The notes under the pieces are model-generated. The model did no database searches and was not told the DNA's origin. It worked only from the letters and a program-made list of their open reading frames with translations. DNA of 16,448 nucleotides from Candidatus Aegiribacteria sp. MLS_C (GTDB taxonomy: Bacteria; Fermentibacterota; Fermentibacteria; Fermentibacterales; JCC-6). The stretch spans positions 1 to 16,448 of the forward strand of contig LQBI01000016.1 of NCBI GenBank assembly GCA_002030045.1, read 5' to 3'. Positions 7,106 through 14,226 of this stretch are shown here, in pieces (within the stretch, counting starts at the first letter, position 1; every line of letters begins with the position of its first letter). The position numbers and the translations under genes were made by a program.

Positions 7106-8038
7106 ATGAAAGTTGCGATTTGGGGAGCGGGTACTATCGGCAAAGCTCTCGCCCACAGATTGGCTACAACTGATTTTATCTCTGAATTGCATTGGATCAA
7201 TAGAGACCTAAACAAGATTCAATCGAGATCTACCGATATTGAACATGGGCTGCTGTTTGCACCAGTGTGCCGACGTGTTACAACAGCCTCTCAGAAATCA
7301 GCATCAGAGGTTTTTGATGAAGTTGACATGGCTATACTTACGCAAGGTTACCCGGTGGCTCAGGGAGATACCAGAGACGATGTCTATATTCGCAATCGGG
7401 AAATCTTCCGAGAGTTCGTAATTCCATCACTCTCCGGGAAATCCATGCCGATTGTGCTTGTGATTACGAATCCTGTTGATCATCTCACAAGGTTGCTATA
7501 CCGTGAAACTGATCTGGGCAGTTCGAGGCTTATGGGGCTTGGCACGGTCGTTGATACTGCTCGTCTTTGTCACAGCATCTCAGGATACGTATCACCTATG
7601 CCTTACCCGAGGGATATATGGGCATACGCTGTTGGTTTTCATAATGAAGATGTTGCGGTAACGATTCCGAGGATGTGTGCAATGGGAAGGGAGTTTCCTC
7701 CTGATCTGCTTGAAGATATCAAGCGACTTGTTCAAATTGAGATCGCCAATGGGGCAAACAGGGTCAAGCAGGCAACGGATGAGGCTACACTTCATCCTGT
7801 CATTGAAGGTGCCGTCCATGTCATGAAGAGCATAGCCCTCGATATGTGTTCTGTTCTGACAGTCTCTGTTCATGATCCAGATTCTTCTAACGACCTTTTC
7901 TATTCAGTGCCATGTACCATTGGTAATCAAGGTATCCTGGAGAGACTGGACAACCTCATTCCAGCTGATACCAAGGACTCTATGAGATTGGGGATCGAGA
8001 ACGCTATCAGATTTCTCCACTCTTGCGGGGACGCATAA
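7106..8038 (+). CDS. Lactate/malate dehydrogenase-fold 2-hydroxyacid dehydrogenase, atypical
   Basis: The 310-residue length is normal for the LDH/MDH superfamily. The Rossmann motif GAGTIG is at 7-12, Arg90 in GDTR matches the mobile-loop arginine, NPVD is at 122-125, Asp150 and Arg153 in VVDTAR match the catalytic Asp and carboxylate-binding Arg, and His179 in GFHNED matches the catalytic His. All acid-base and substrate-clamping residues are therefore present. Two positions differ: the end of strand 2 reads INRD (Asn32-Arg33) where NAD enzymes have Asp, suggesting NADP or altered nucleotide binding, and the specificity position (Gln in LDH, Arg in MDH) is Val84. The GEHG motif is GFHN. It starts 10 bases after the STAS gene without a strong ribosome binding site, so it is probably co-transcribed. 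Role inferred: a redox or 2-oxoacid enzyme or sensor linked to the partner switch. Confidence 0.85.
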   Translation: MKVAIWGAGTIGKALAHRLATTDFISELHWINRDLNKIQSRSTDIEHGLLFAPVCRRVTTASQKSASEVFDEVDMAILTQGYPVAQGDTRDDVYIRNREIFREFVIPSLSGKSMPIVLVITNPVDHLTRLLYRETDLGSSRLMGLGTVVDTARLCHSISGYVSPMPYPRDIWAYAVGFHNEDVAVTIPRMCAMGREFPPDLLEDIKRLVQIEIANGANRVKQATDEATLHPVIEGAVHVMKSIALDMCSVLTVSVHDPDSSNDLFYSVPCTIGNQGILERLDNLIPADTKDSMRLGIENAIRFLHSCGDA

Positions 8039-8144
8039 TCGCTTGCCTGGAGCTTCTTCCTTCCTGTACCGGGCGGGTGTTATTGTATGATCCTGCAGTT
8101 GAATATGGAGAGCGCTGTTGTACCATTCTGGAAGCGGAGGGGTT

Positions 8145-9530
8145 ATGTCCGGATATATGCGGCCTTTTATGCTGTGCGCGCTGTTGCTTCTTGCCTGCGG
8201 GGGAGGCTCCGATGAAGTCCCGGATGTCTCGGGAGTATGGGAGGGGGAGCTTGCTGGCGCCGGTGTGGAACTGCGCCTCAGAGCCTCCTTCACAGTCGAT
8301 GATGACGGGATAACCGGTACGCTGGACATTCCCCAGCAGCAGGCCCGTGGGCTTCCCCTTGCCGATTTCCGGCAGGCTGGGGACAGCCTTTCCTTCGTAC
8401 TTCCGCTGGATCAGGGAAGGGCGGAATTCAGGGGGGTTGTAAGCGGCGATACTCTCAGGGGCCTGTTCCAGCAGAACGGTTTCTCTGGGAGCTTCATTCT
8501 GGAGAGGACCTCCATGGAGGAGGAAGCTGCTTCTCCGGGGGGGGAGGAAGTGGTGATAACGGGTGATGACTGCGTCCTGGCCGGGACGCTGACGCTTCCT
8601 TCTGCGGACCCTCCCCACCCCTGTTTGGTGCTCCTGTCCGGCAGCGGTCTTCAGGACAGGGACGAGTACGTAATGGGGTTCCCCGTCTTCGGTGAGCTTG
8701 CGCGTATTCTCGATGCCTCGGGCTACGCCGTTCTAAGGTGTGACGACAGGGGCACGGGCGGCTCCTCCGGGGACATGGGGAGCTTCAGCGACTCCATGCT
8801 GGTGTACGACGCCGGCCTGATGCTGGACCATGTCCTGAACGACCCCAGGATAGACCCCGGAAGGGTAGGGCTGCTGGGACACAGCGAAGGTTCGACCACG
8901 GCTTTCGCGCTTGCGGCGGAGAGGGCCGGGGATGTGGCCTTCGTGATAAGCATTGCGGGTCCCGCGGTTCCCGGGTACGAGCTTCTGCCTTCCCAGCTCA
9001 GGGTATTGCTGCCCATGCAGGGATATACGCAGGAGGAGACTGAGGAAAAGCTTCAGGCCCAGTACATTGTAATGGACGCGGTGCTTGCGGGTGATACCGC
9101 TTTGGTGGATTCCGTGCTGCGGGCACAGACGGAAGAGCAGCTTCAAAGGCTTTCCGAAGAGGAGCTGGCCTCGCTGGGGGACCTTGACATGTATATCGAG
9201 CAGGCGACGGGCGCCTCCGCGGCCTCCGCGAAAAGCCTGTGGTTCAGGAGGTTCCTGGCGGTCGATCCTGTGCAGTACATCAGGGAAGTGGATGTGCCGG
9301 TTCTCTGCCTGTACGCGGAGCTGGACGTGCATGTGATACCTGAAACGAACCTCGGTCCCATGGAGGAGGCCCTGGCCGATAACCCGGACCATTCCATAGT
9401 CGTGTTCGAGGACGCCAACCATCTGTTCCAGGAGGCGCTTACCGGGGAGGTCATGGAGTACGCCGTACTGGAGTCGGCTTTCATAGAGGGTTTTGCTGAC
9501 ACCATCTCGGCCTGGCTGGAATCCCTCTGA
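8145..9530 (+). CDS. Lipoprotein alpha/beta hydrolase with N-terminal beta domain
   Basis: This 461-residue membrane-anchored hydrolase is numbered from the ATG at 8145. A lipoprotein signal runs to the lipobox LLLAC with Cys18 and a GGGS linker. Residues about 27-122 form a beta-strand domain (VSGVWEGEL, TGTLDIPQQQ, LRGLFQQNGFSGSF) regularly found ahead of this hydrolase family. The catalytic domain has LSGSGLQDRDE, strand YAVLRCDDRGTGGSSG, nucleophile elbow GHSEGS with Ser247, a helical cap insert at about 280-375, Asp394 in YAELDVHV and His426 in DANHLFQ. The triad is complete. Family members are usually annotated as esterases or acyl-peptidase-like hydrolases; the substrate is unknown. 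GGAGG with about 5-base spacing fixes the ATG at 8145; the upstream in-frame TTG at 8118 would add nine residues ahead of the lipoprotein signal. It has its own likely transcription unit, 106 bases after the dehydrogenase gene. Confidence 0.9.
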   Translation: MSGYMRPFMLCALLLLACGGGSDEVPDVSGVWEGELAGAGVELRLRASFTVDDDGITGTLDIPQQQARGLPLADFRQAGDSLSFVLPLDQGRAEFRGVVSGDTLRGLFQQNGFSGSFILERTSMEEEAASPGGEEVVITGDDCVLAGTLTLPSADPPHPCLVLLSGSGLQDRDEYVMGFPVFGELARILDASGYAVLRCDDRGTGGSSGDMGSFSDSMLVYDAGLMLDHVLNDPRIDPGRVGLLGHSEGSTTAFALAAERAGDVAFVISIAGPAVPGYELLPSQLRVLLPMQGYTQEETEEKLQAQYIVMDAVLAGDTALVDSVLRAQTEEQLQRLSEEELASLGDLDMYIEQATGASAASAKSLWFRRFLAVDPVQYIREVDVPVLCLYAELDVHVIPETNLGPMEEALADNPDHSIVVFEDANHLFQEALTGEVMEYAVLESAFIEGFADTISAWLESL

Positions 9531-9575
9531 AGCTGCTGTCCGGGGGGTGGCGGGCTGATCATCCGGGCCCGGCCT

Positions 9576-9788
9576 TTATCGCGGTGTGCTGGAGGAGGAA
9601 GCCTTCCACCTGAGAGCTTCCTTCTCGACCCTTTCGATGAAGGGCTGTTTTCCATCCATGTACGCTTCCGCCGACAGGGGATCCCGGTCGATAAGGCTCT
9701 GTTTCAACCGGTTGGATTCCTGCTCCACCTCGGTGTGGTGCCTCAGATAATCACAAGAGGACTGGTCCTGGTCCGATCGACAGGGGAC
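9576..9788 (-). pseudogene. Unrecognised coding remnant, C-terminal fragment or small gene
   Basis: A minus-strand frame open between a TGA at 9789-9791 and a TAA at 9576-9578 reads SCDYLRHHTEVEQESNRLKQ, SLIDRDPLSAEAYMDGKQPF and IERVEKEALRWKASS. Its GC-rich third positions and AGG arginines match neighbouring genes, and the amphipathic helix pattern looks protein-like. There is no ATG near the beginning. A GTG at 9728 without a ribosome binding site could start a 50-residue protein. I think it is the surviving C-terminal part of a lost gene, or a small gene with an unusual start. No family was recognised. Confidence 0.4.
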
Positions 9789-9812
9789 TCATAAGTAAGT
9801 AAAAGGTTGAAG

Positions 9813-10814
9813 TCAGCTGTTACTCGCTTCCTGTACCAATTCCTTAACGCGGGGATCTGATCTGCCATAGCTCACGATGGACACGTCCAGATCAGTGTTC
9901 CTGCAGAGGTTCAGAGCTCGGTGAATCGACCCTGTGATCCAATCGGTTTCATTGCCAAAGGCTCCTCCGCCCAGCAGCGTAAGGAAAACTCTATTGCTGC
10001 CGTTGCTTCCCGCATTCAATACCGCTGCACAGAGTGTTGCCTCGTAGGATGAATCCAGTACAAGCCTGGCGAAGTCAGCCCAGAGTTCCGATGAATGCCG
10101 CGAACAGGCAACAGGCAGTGCGGAGCAGTAGGCTTGGGAAACCAGGTGGGTACAGTTGTCCAGCGTTACCTGCGTATTCCACTGAATGCCGATTCGCAGC
10201 TTTTGGCGAATTCTGTCTATTTCTTCCTCGCTTGAAGATTCAAGACGTTTGGCAATTTCCATCAGTCCATTGCGGGATGGCATCGCATAGCCGTTGATCA
10301 TCTTCCACAGTTGCTTCCTGGAGTTTCCTAAAGCTGCTCCGATATCTGCCAGGCAATCGATCTGGTTGTTCGCTGATTGGCCTGTCTGTCCATTTACATC
10401 CGCAAAATAGTTCCGGTAGATCGTTCCGGCGCCAGCGGCGATGGCGCATGCGGGACCCTGGGTATGATCATGCTCGTAGATACCAACTCCCTTTTCAGGT
10501 ATGACATTCGAAGAGACCATCTCAAGGAGGTTGAACTGGGAAGCCACCTGAAAGAGCGCTGCTGCGTTCGATTCGTCCATGTGCAGATGCTGGACATCGG
10601 CAACCACTTCACGGACGGATAGCCTTCCATGCCTTTTCACACAGGACCTGGAACGTTCTCTCAACTCACCCAGGGAAGGTATCTCCAGTTCACCGCAAAT
10701 CCATGCTTTTCCATTTATGTGTGACTTCAGAGAACTTCCGTCAACGGACAGATTCGCTCGAACCTGCTGCGGGGATTCCTCGGTGAAGCCGGTCAGTTTT
10801 TCAAACCAGTTCAT
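9813..10814 (-). CDS. Conserved macro-domain-like protein (putative ADP-ribose-binding)
   Basis: This 333-residue protein has no signal peptide. It belongs to a conserved family I recognise by its blocks rather than by an assigned activity: LTGFTEESPQQVR at 7-19, FQVASQFNLLEMV at 88-100, HTQGPACAIAAGAGTIYRNYF at 117-137 (quoted in part), NNQID, VSQAYCSALPVA near 225-236, and LTLLGGGAFGN at 278-288 followed by DVSIVSYG. The C-terminal LLGGGAFGN segment with its flanking strands resembles the ligand loop of macro domains, which bind or hydrolyse ADP-ribose, but the canonical PARG glutamate motif is not obvious, so enzymatic activity is an inference. Start: ATG 10814, with GAGGATC lying rather far upstream. 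It lies downstream of the serpin on the same strand, separated by a strong inverted repeat. Its 5' end is duplicated ahead of the chitosanase gene. Confidence 0.75.
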   Translation of the reverse strand: MNWFEKLTGFTEESPQQVRANLSVDGSSLKSHINGKAWICGELEIPSLGELRERSRSCVKRHGRLSVREVVADVQHLHMDESNAAALFQVASQFNLLEMVSSNVIPEKGVGIYEHDHTQGPACAIAAGAGTIYRNYFADVNGQTGQSANNQIDCLADIGAALGNSRKQLWKMINGYAMPSRNGLMEIAKRLESSSEEEIDRIRQKLRIGIQWNTQVTLDNCTHLVSQAYCSALPVACSRHSSELWADFARLVLDSSYEATLCAAVLNAGSNGSNRVFLTLLGGGAFGNETDWITGSIHRALNLCRNTDLDVSIVSYGRSDPRVKELVQEASNS

Positions 10815-10835
10815 ACAACGGCTGATCCTCGATTC

Positions 10836-10954
10836 GTAATGGCCCTGCCTGCCTTGCAGCCATGATTCTCGAACATTTAAGGCGTTCCGGAATCAGGCCG
10901 GAACATAATCGGTACCCCTTGTGAAGATACGAACAGATCAGGCAGGGCCGTTAC
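10836..10954. repeat. Long-range inverted repeat between the serpin and macro-like genes
   Basis: The bases GTAATGGCCCTGCCTG at 10836-10851 and CAGGCAGGGCCGTTAC at 10939-10954 are complementary over 16 positions with a single T/G mismatch, which pairs as U-G in plus-strand RNA but is an A/C mismatch in minus-strand RNA. Inside lies a second hairpin, GTTCCGG (10884-10890) with CCGGAAC (10898-10904). The right arm starts two bases beyond the serpin stop codon, and the left arm ends about 20 bases before the macro-like start. It could be a terminator or attenuator, an RNA processing site, or a small inverted-repeat element. Confidence 0.55.
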
Positions 10955-10955
10955 C

Positions 10956-12209
10956 TCACGCCGACGGGTCCGTCACCCTTCCCATGAAGAGTATCGAGCC
11001 CGTCTGTCTGTCCATTATGAGGAACATGAAGGGGCGGTCGATGTTCATCTGTACCGGTGTGGGAGGCATGCTTTCGATGGCCATTACGACGGCGGTGGCC
11101 GCTGCCGCTTCGGTTCCCGATTCATCGACTTTCACGAATGCCTTGTGGACCACGGCCGAGATGAAGAGGTCGGGTATTCCAGTGAAACCGCTGAAATCAG
11201 CATCTTCCGAGAAAGCCGACGGCATCCCCATGTCCTTCAGTATGTCACTCAGGGCCATGCTTCTCGTGAACTCGAACCCGGGCATCGCGAGGGCCACGTT
11301 CCGGCTTGTCATCCCTGACCTGATGGCGCTTATGAGGTCGGCGTCCAGCTCCGCCTCCAGGTCCTCCAGGCTGCCGTCGGGAAGTAGTATCAGCATTGAT
11401 GCCGTTCCTTCCGCGTAGTCCATCTCGATAGCCGAGCATCCCTCAGTTGACGCGTACCTGAAGAACTCCGTCTGACTCATCATGGGCACGGTAACAGAAC
11501 TGCCATCCTGGAGGTAGAAGCTGCCGTCCCCGGTGCTGGACTCCTCGAAGGGGTTCTGCCAGCTGGCCTTGAAGTATACGGCGTTGGTGAGGATGACCCT
11601 TGTGTCAGGAGTAATCACGCCCTGTGGAAGCAGGTTCTGAATCCTCTCCGCTGTCTTCTGGGCCACCCACTGGTTGATGGCGGTTCTTGAACCCTCCGGG
11701 TCTCCCATGAAGTCCAGGTTCCTGACGGCCGCGTCGAAACTTGATTCTACCCTTTCAACGTAGTCCCGCAGGAGGCTGAAGCCGTCCTGCACCCAGAGGC
11801 CGTTGGCTATGGCAAGGGTGAAGGGTTCGCCCCTCCGGGCACCTGCAACGTCCCCTGAGCTGAGCCTGTCCGTCAGTGAGCCGAATGCCCTGCAGACGGC
11901 ATCCGTCGGGAGCGTGAAATGAAGGACTCTGGCCATCTCATCGGCAGTCTCACCGGCGGCCCCCGCCCAGGTCATTCCCAGGGCGGCCGATATGCTGAAC
12001 GGGGAGAAGAAGACATTATCATCGCCCGCATTGTCCCGGGCTTTCAGATATAGCTCCACGGCGAACTGGTTGTTGCCTGCGACCAGCTGCCCGACGATGG
12101 ATGCATCATCACCCTGCGAAGTCTGCTGATCAACCGCCTGGGCTGCGGATACAGCTGCCAGGACCAGCAGAATGATAATGCTCATCGAGAGTTTCGCCGC
12201 GTCCCTCAT
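10956..12209 (-). CDS. Secreted serpin (serine protease inhibitor)
   Basis: This is a 417-residue serpin with a Sec signal peptide (MRDAAKLSMSIIILLVLAAVSAAQA). Family blocks in order: NVFFSPFSISAALGMTWAGA (about 65-84), NGLWVQ, ILTNAVYFKASWQNPF, the hinge DESGTEAAAATAVV, and the C-terminal NIDRPFMFLI and GSILFMGRV. The alanine-rich hinge beginning at Gly365 is of the inhibitory type that can insert into sheet A. Counting 15 residues from that glycine puts P1 at Glu379 and P1' at Ser380 (AIE/SM), so a glutamate-specific or unusual protease is the likely target; an error of one residue would make P1 Ile or Ser. The ATG at 12209 follows AGGAGG with a 7-base gap; the ATG at 12236 is out of position. 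It probably protects the cell surface from secreted proteases, its own or foreign. Confidence 0.95.
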   Translation of the reverse strand: MRDAAKLSMSIIILLVLAAVSAAQAVDQQTSQGDDASIVGQLVAGNNQFAVELYLKARDNAGDDNVFFSPFSISAALGMTWAGAAGETADEMARVLHFTLPTDAVCRAFGSLTDRLSSGDVAGARRGEPFTLAIANGLWVQDGFSLLRDYVERVESSFDAAVRNLDFMGDPEGSRTAINQWVAQKTAERIQNLLPQGVITPDTRVILTNAVYFKASWQNPFEESSTGDGSFYLQDGSSVTVPMMSQTEFFRYASTEGCSAIEMDYAEGTASMLILLPDGSLEDLEAELDADLISAIRSGMTSRNVALAMPGFEFTRSMALSDILKDMGMPSAFSEDADFSGFTGIPDLFISAVVHKAFVKVDESGTEAAAATAVVMAIESMPPTPVQMNIDRPFMFLIMDRQTGSILFMGRVTDPSA

Positions 12210-12866
12210 TTGTCTTCCTCCTGTGGGTTGTGTCATGACTGTTACATAGCCGCCGGAAGATTATTCCTCAAGTCTTCCTTCGGGCATGGGACCGGGCGAC
12301 TGGAGATGGTACTACTAGTTACAATTCCTGGGGCAGGTAACGTTCGATCCTCTCGCCACAGCGTGACATGACACATGCTGACACGGCTGGTATTGCCGTC
12401 ATGACGGTAGAAAACCACTGCCATGGACGGTGAGCGTCCGAGCCGGGTGGACATTCAGCATTCATGTAACGGTAAACCGGATGGTCTGGGAAGCCTTGGG
12501 TCGAAGTGCCTTCGAAGAGCCGCGTCGCATATGGCGCAGACCCAGTTCACAAGTGCCATTCTCGTGGAGGATCCTTGTCTCCTGGACCTGGCGGGTATGT
12601 TAGCAGGTGCCGGGCCTGTTCCTCCCCTGCCGGATGGGTCATACTGGAGGGTGGAGGCCACTCAGGCAGTTCCAACTCCGGACAGCATGATTTGAGTGAC
12701 CGGTAATAGGACTTCATCCCTCTGTTTGCGATAGTCGGTTCTACACAGGCTGGTCATGCCCTCAGAACGATGTCGAGTGATATGCCTTTACATCTTTACA
12801 AATGTTGTCAGGAATAAGGTTGTTTTTATTACAATCATTGTTATGTTCAGGGGGAAGGAGACTGGT
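12210..12866. other. Intergenic stretch between divergent serpin and ATPase genes
   Basis: No gene is certain here. A plus-strand frame at 12423-12695 could encode 90 residues (ILVEDPCLLDLAGMLAGAG, then PLPDGSYWRVE) with neighbour-like codons, but it has no ribosome binding site or recognised family. An overlapping minus frame is no better. A perfect 12-base palindrome CCGTCATGACGG lies at 12396-12407, of a size expected by chance a few times in a window this long. The last 90 bases turn AT-rich and hold the ATPase promoter. Confidence 0.45.
12805..12832 (+). promoter_or_regulatory. Putative promoter of the AAA ATPase gene
   Basis: TTGTCA (12805-12810) and TATTAC (12827-12832) are separated by 16 bases in a locally AT-rich stretch that contrasts with the GC-rich surroundings. 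Transcription would begin about 30 bases before the ATG at 12867. Confidence 0.4.
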
Positions 12867-14210
12867 ATGTTCCAGAGGGATATCGTCGAGTACCTGGGCA
12901 GATGGCACGGGAGCAGATTCCGGAAGCCTCTTCTTCTGAGAGGGGCAAGGCAATGCGGCAAGACTTCCGCGGTCCGACTGTTCGCCGGTGGAATGCCCGG
13001 CTACATGGAGGTCAACCTGGAGGCGCCCGGTGAGAAGGACCTTTTCAGGAGAGGTCTTTCCGCAAGAGAGCTCCTTAGCGCTCTCAAGCTGTCCAGGGGC
13101 ATAACTGCCGCCACGAGCGAATCGATCCTCTTCATGGACGAGATCCAGGAGTCTCCGGACGCGATCGGATACCTCCGCTTCCTGGCGGAAGAGATACCTG
13201 AGCTGGCGGTCATCGCCTCCGGATCCCTGCTCGAGCTTTACCTGGCGGACATGAACCTGGAATTCCCGGTGGGAAGACTTGAACATGCATTCATGTACCC
13301 GGTTTCCTTCGAGGAGTACCTGAGGGCCATCGGGCGGGACGACATGCTCGAGGTGATCGATGAGGTTCCGATTCCCTCTTATTCGATACCGGTGATATAC
13401 AGGGAATTCGTGAAATACTCGATCCTGGGAGGAATGCCGGAGATACTCAGGGCAAAACTTGCGGGAGCCGAACTGGAGGACCTTACCACCATCTACTCAT
13501 CCCTTATGATCTCCTTCCTCGATGACGTGCCGAAGTATGCATCGAACCGCACAATGGCAGGAGTCATCAGACACTGCCTGGAAACGGCTCCTTCGGAGAC
13601 GGGGAACAGGATAACCTATGCGGGTTTCGGAGGGTCATCCTACAGGTCCAGAGAAGTGGGAGAGGCTCTCAGGATGCTTGAAAAGGCACTGCTTATCCAT
13701 CTGGCCTACGCCTCGGGAAGCGTTGCCCCTCCCATAAGGGAGAACAGACGGAAATCCCCCAAGCTGCTCTTCATAGATTCCGGACTGCTGATGCACCTGC
13801 TCGGGGCGCAGTGGGAAAACCTGGGGATCGATGATCTCAACTCCGCTTTCAGAGGCGCTCTGGCCGAGCAGTGTATCGGGCAGAGCATCGCCGCAGCCCG
13901 AAGGACCGACTTCCCCGCCCTGCGATTCTGGACAAGGGACAAGCGAGGCTCCAGCGCGGAGGTGGATTTCCTGATACAGCACGATGAGAGGGTGATACCG
14001 ATCGAAGTCAAATCCGGTGCTACCGGAAGACTGCGATCGATCCATCGCTTCATTGAAGACTCCGATCAGGACATCGCGGTCAGGTTCTACAATGGCGCCG
14101 TAGAGGTCGATACCCTGAGGACACAGTCCGGCAGGGAGTTCAGACTGCTGAACCTGCCGCATTTTCTGGCGGGTCGTCTACACGATTACCTGGACTGGCT
14201 GATCGGATAG
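12867..14210 (+). CDS. AAA_14/DUF4143-family ATPase
   Basis: This 447-residue P-loop ATPase is numbered from the ATG at 12867. Walker A is RGARQCGKTS (25-34, Lys32), Walker B ILFMDEIQ (87-94), a sensor-like ASGSLLEL (117-124), then GRLEHAFMYPVSFEEYL. These are hallmarks of the family whose usual Walker A is RGPRQVGKTT. The C-terminal DUF4143 region includes LLFIDSGLLMHLL and a PD-(D/E)xK-like core, AEVDFL (Asp367 region) and IPIEVKSG (about 378-385), so a nuclease-like fold with possibly retained catalytic residues is visible. These proteins are abundant, often single-gene and mobile in bacteria and archaea; their cellular role is unsettled. AAGGAG six bases upstream fixes the ATG at 12867; the longer starts back to 12756 read through the promoter. 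It converges with the chitosanase gene, 16 bases apart. Confidence 0.9.
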   Translation: MFQRDIVEYLGRWHGSRFRKPLLLRGARQCGKTSAVRLFAGGMPGYMEVNLEAPGEKDLFRRGLSARELLSALKLSRGITAATSESILFMDEIQESPDAIGYLRFLAEEIPELAVIASGSLLELYLADMNLEFPVGRLEHAFMYPVSFEEYLRAIGRDDMLEVIDEVPIPSYSIPVIYREFVKYSILGGMPEILRAKLAGAELEDLTTIYSSLMISFLDDVPKYASNRTMAGVIRHCLETAPSETGNRITYAGFGGSSYRSREVGEALRMLEKALLIHLAYASGSVAPPIRENRRKSPKLLFIDSGLLMHLLGAQWENLGIDDLNSAFRGALAEQCIGQSIAAARRTDFPALRFWTRDKRGSSAEVDFLIQHDERVIPIEVKSGATGRLRSIHRFIEDSDQDIAVRFYNGAVEVDTLRTQSGREFRLLNLPHFLAGRLHDYLDWLIG

Positions 14211-14226
14211 CCTTCCCGAAGCGCAT

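Noticed and set aside
8007-8618. Long minus-strand frame of 203 codons over the lipoprotein hydrolase 5' end
   Set aside because: Arg/Pro-rich composition typical of antisense of a GC-rich gene; the plus strand has a lipobox, ribosome binding site and family motifs.
8733-9422. Minus-strand frame of 229 codons inside the lipoprotein hydrolase
   Set aside because: Antisense shadow of the catalytic domain; His/Gln/Gly-rich with no motif.
12396-12407. Perfect 12-base palindrome CCGTCATGACGG as an operator
   Set aside because: A palindrome of this size is expected by chance a few times in 16 kb, and it is not next to a clear promoter or repeated.
12423-12695. Possible 90-residue gene upstream of the ATPase
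   Set aside because: No ribosome binding site, no recognised motif, competing frame on the other strand; mentioned only in the intergenic entry.
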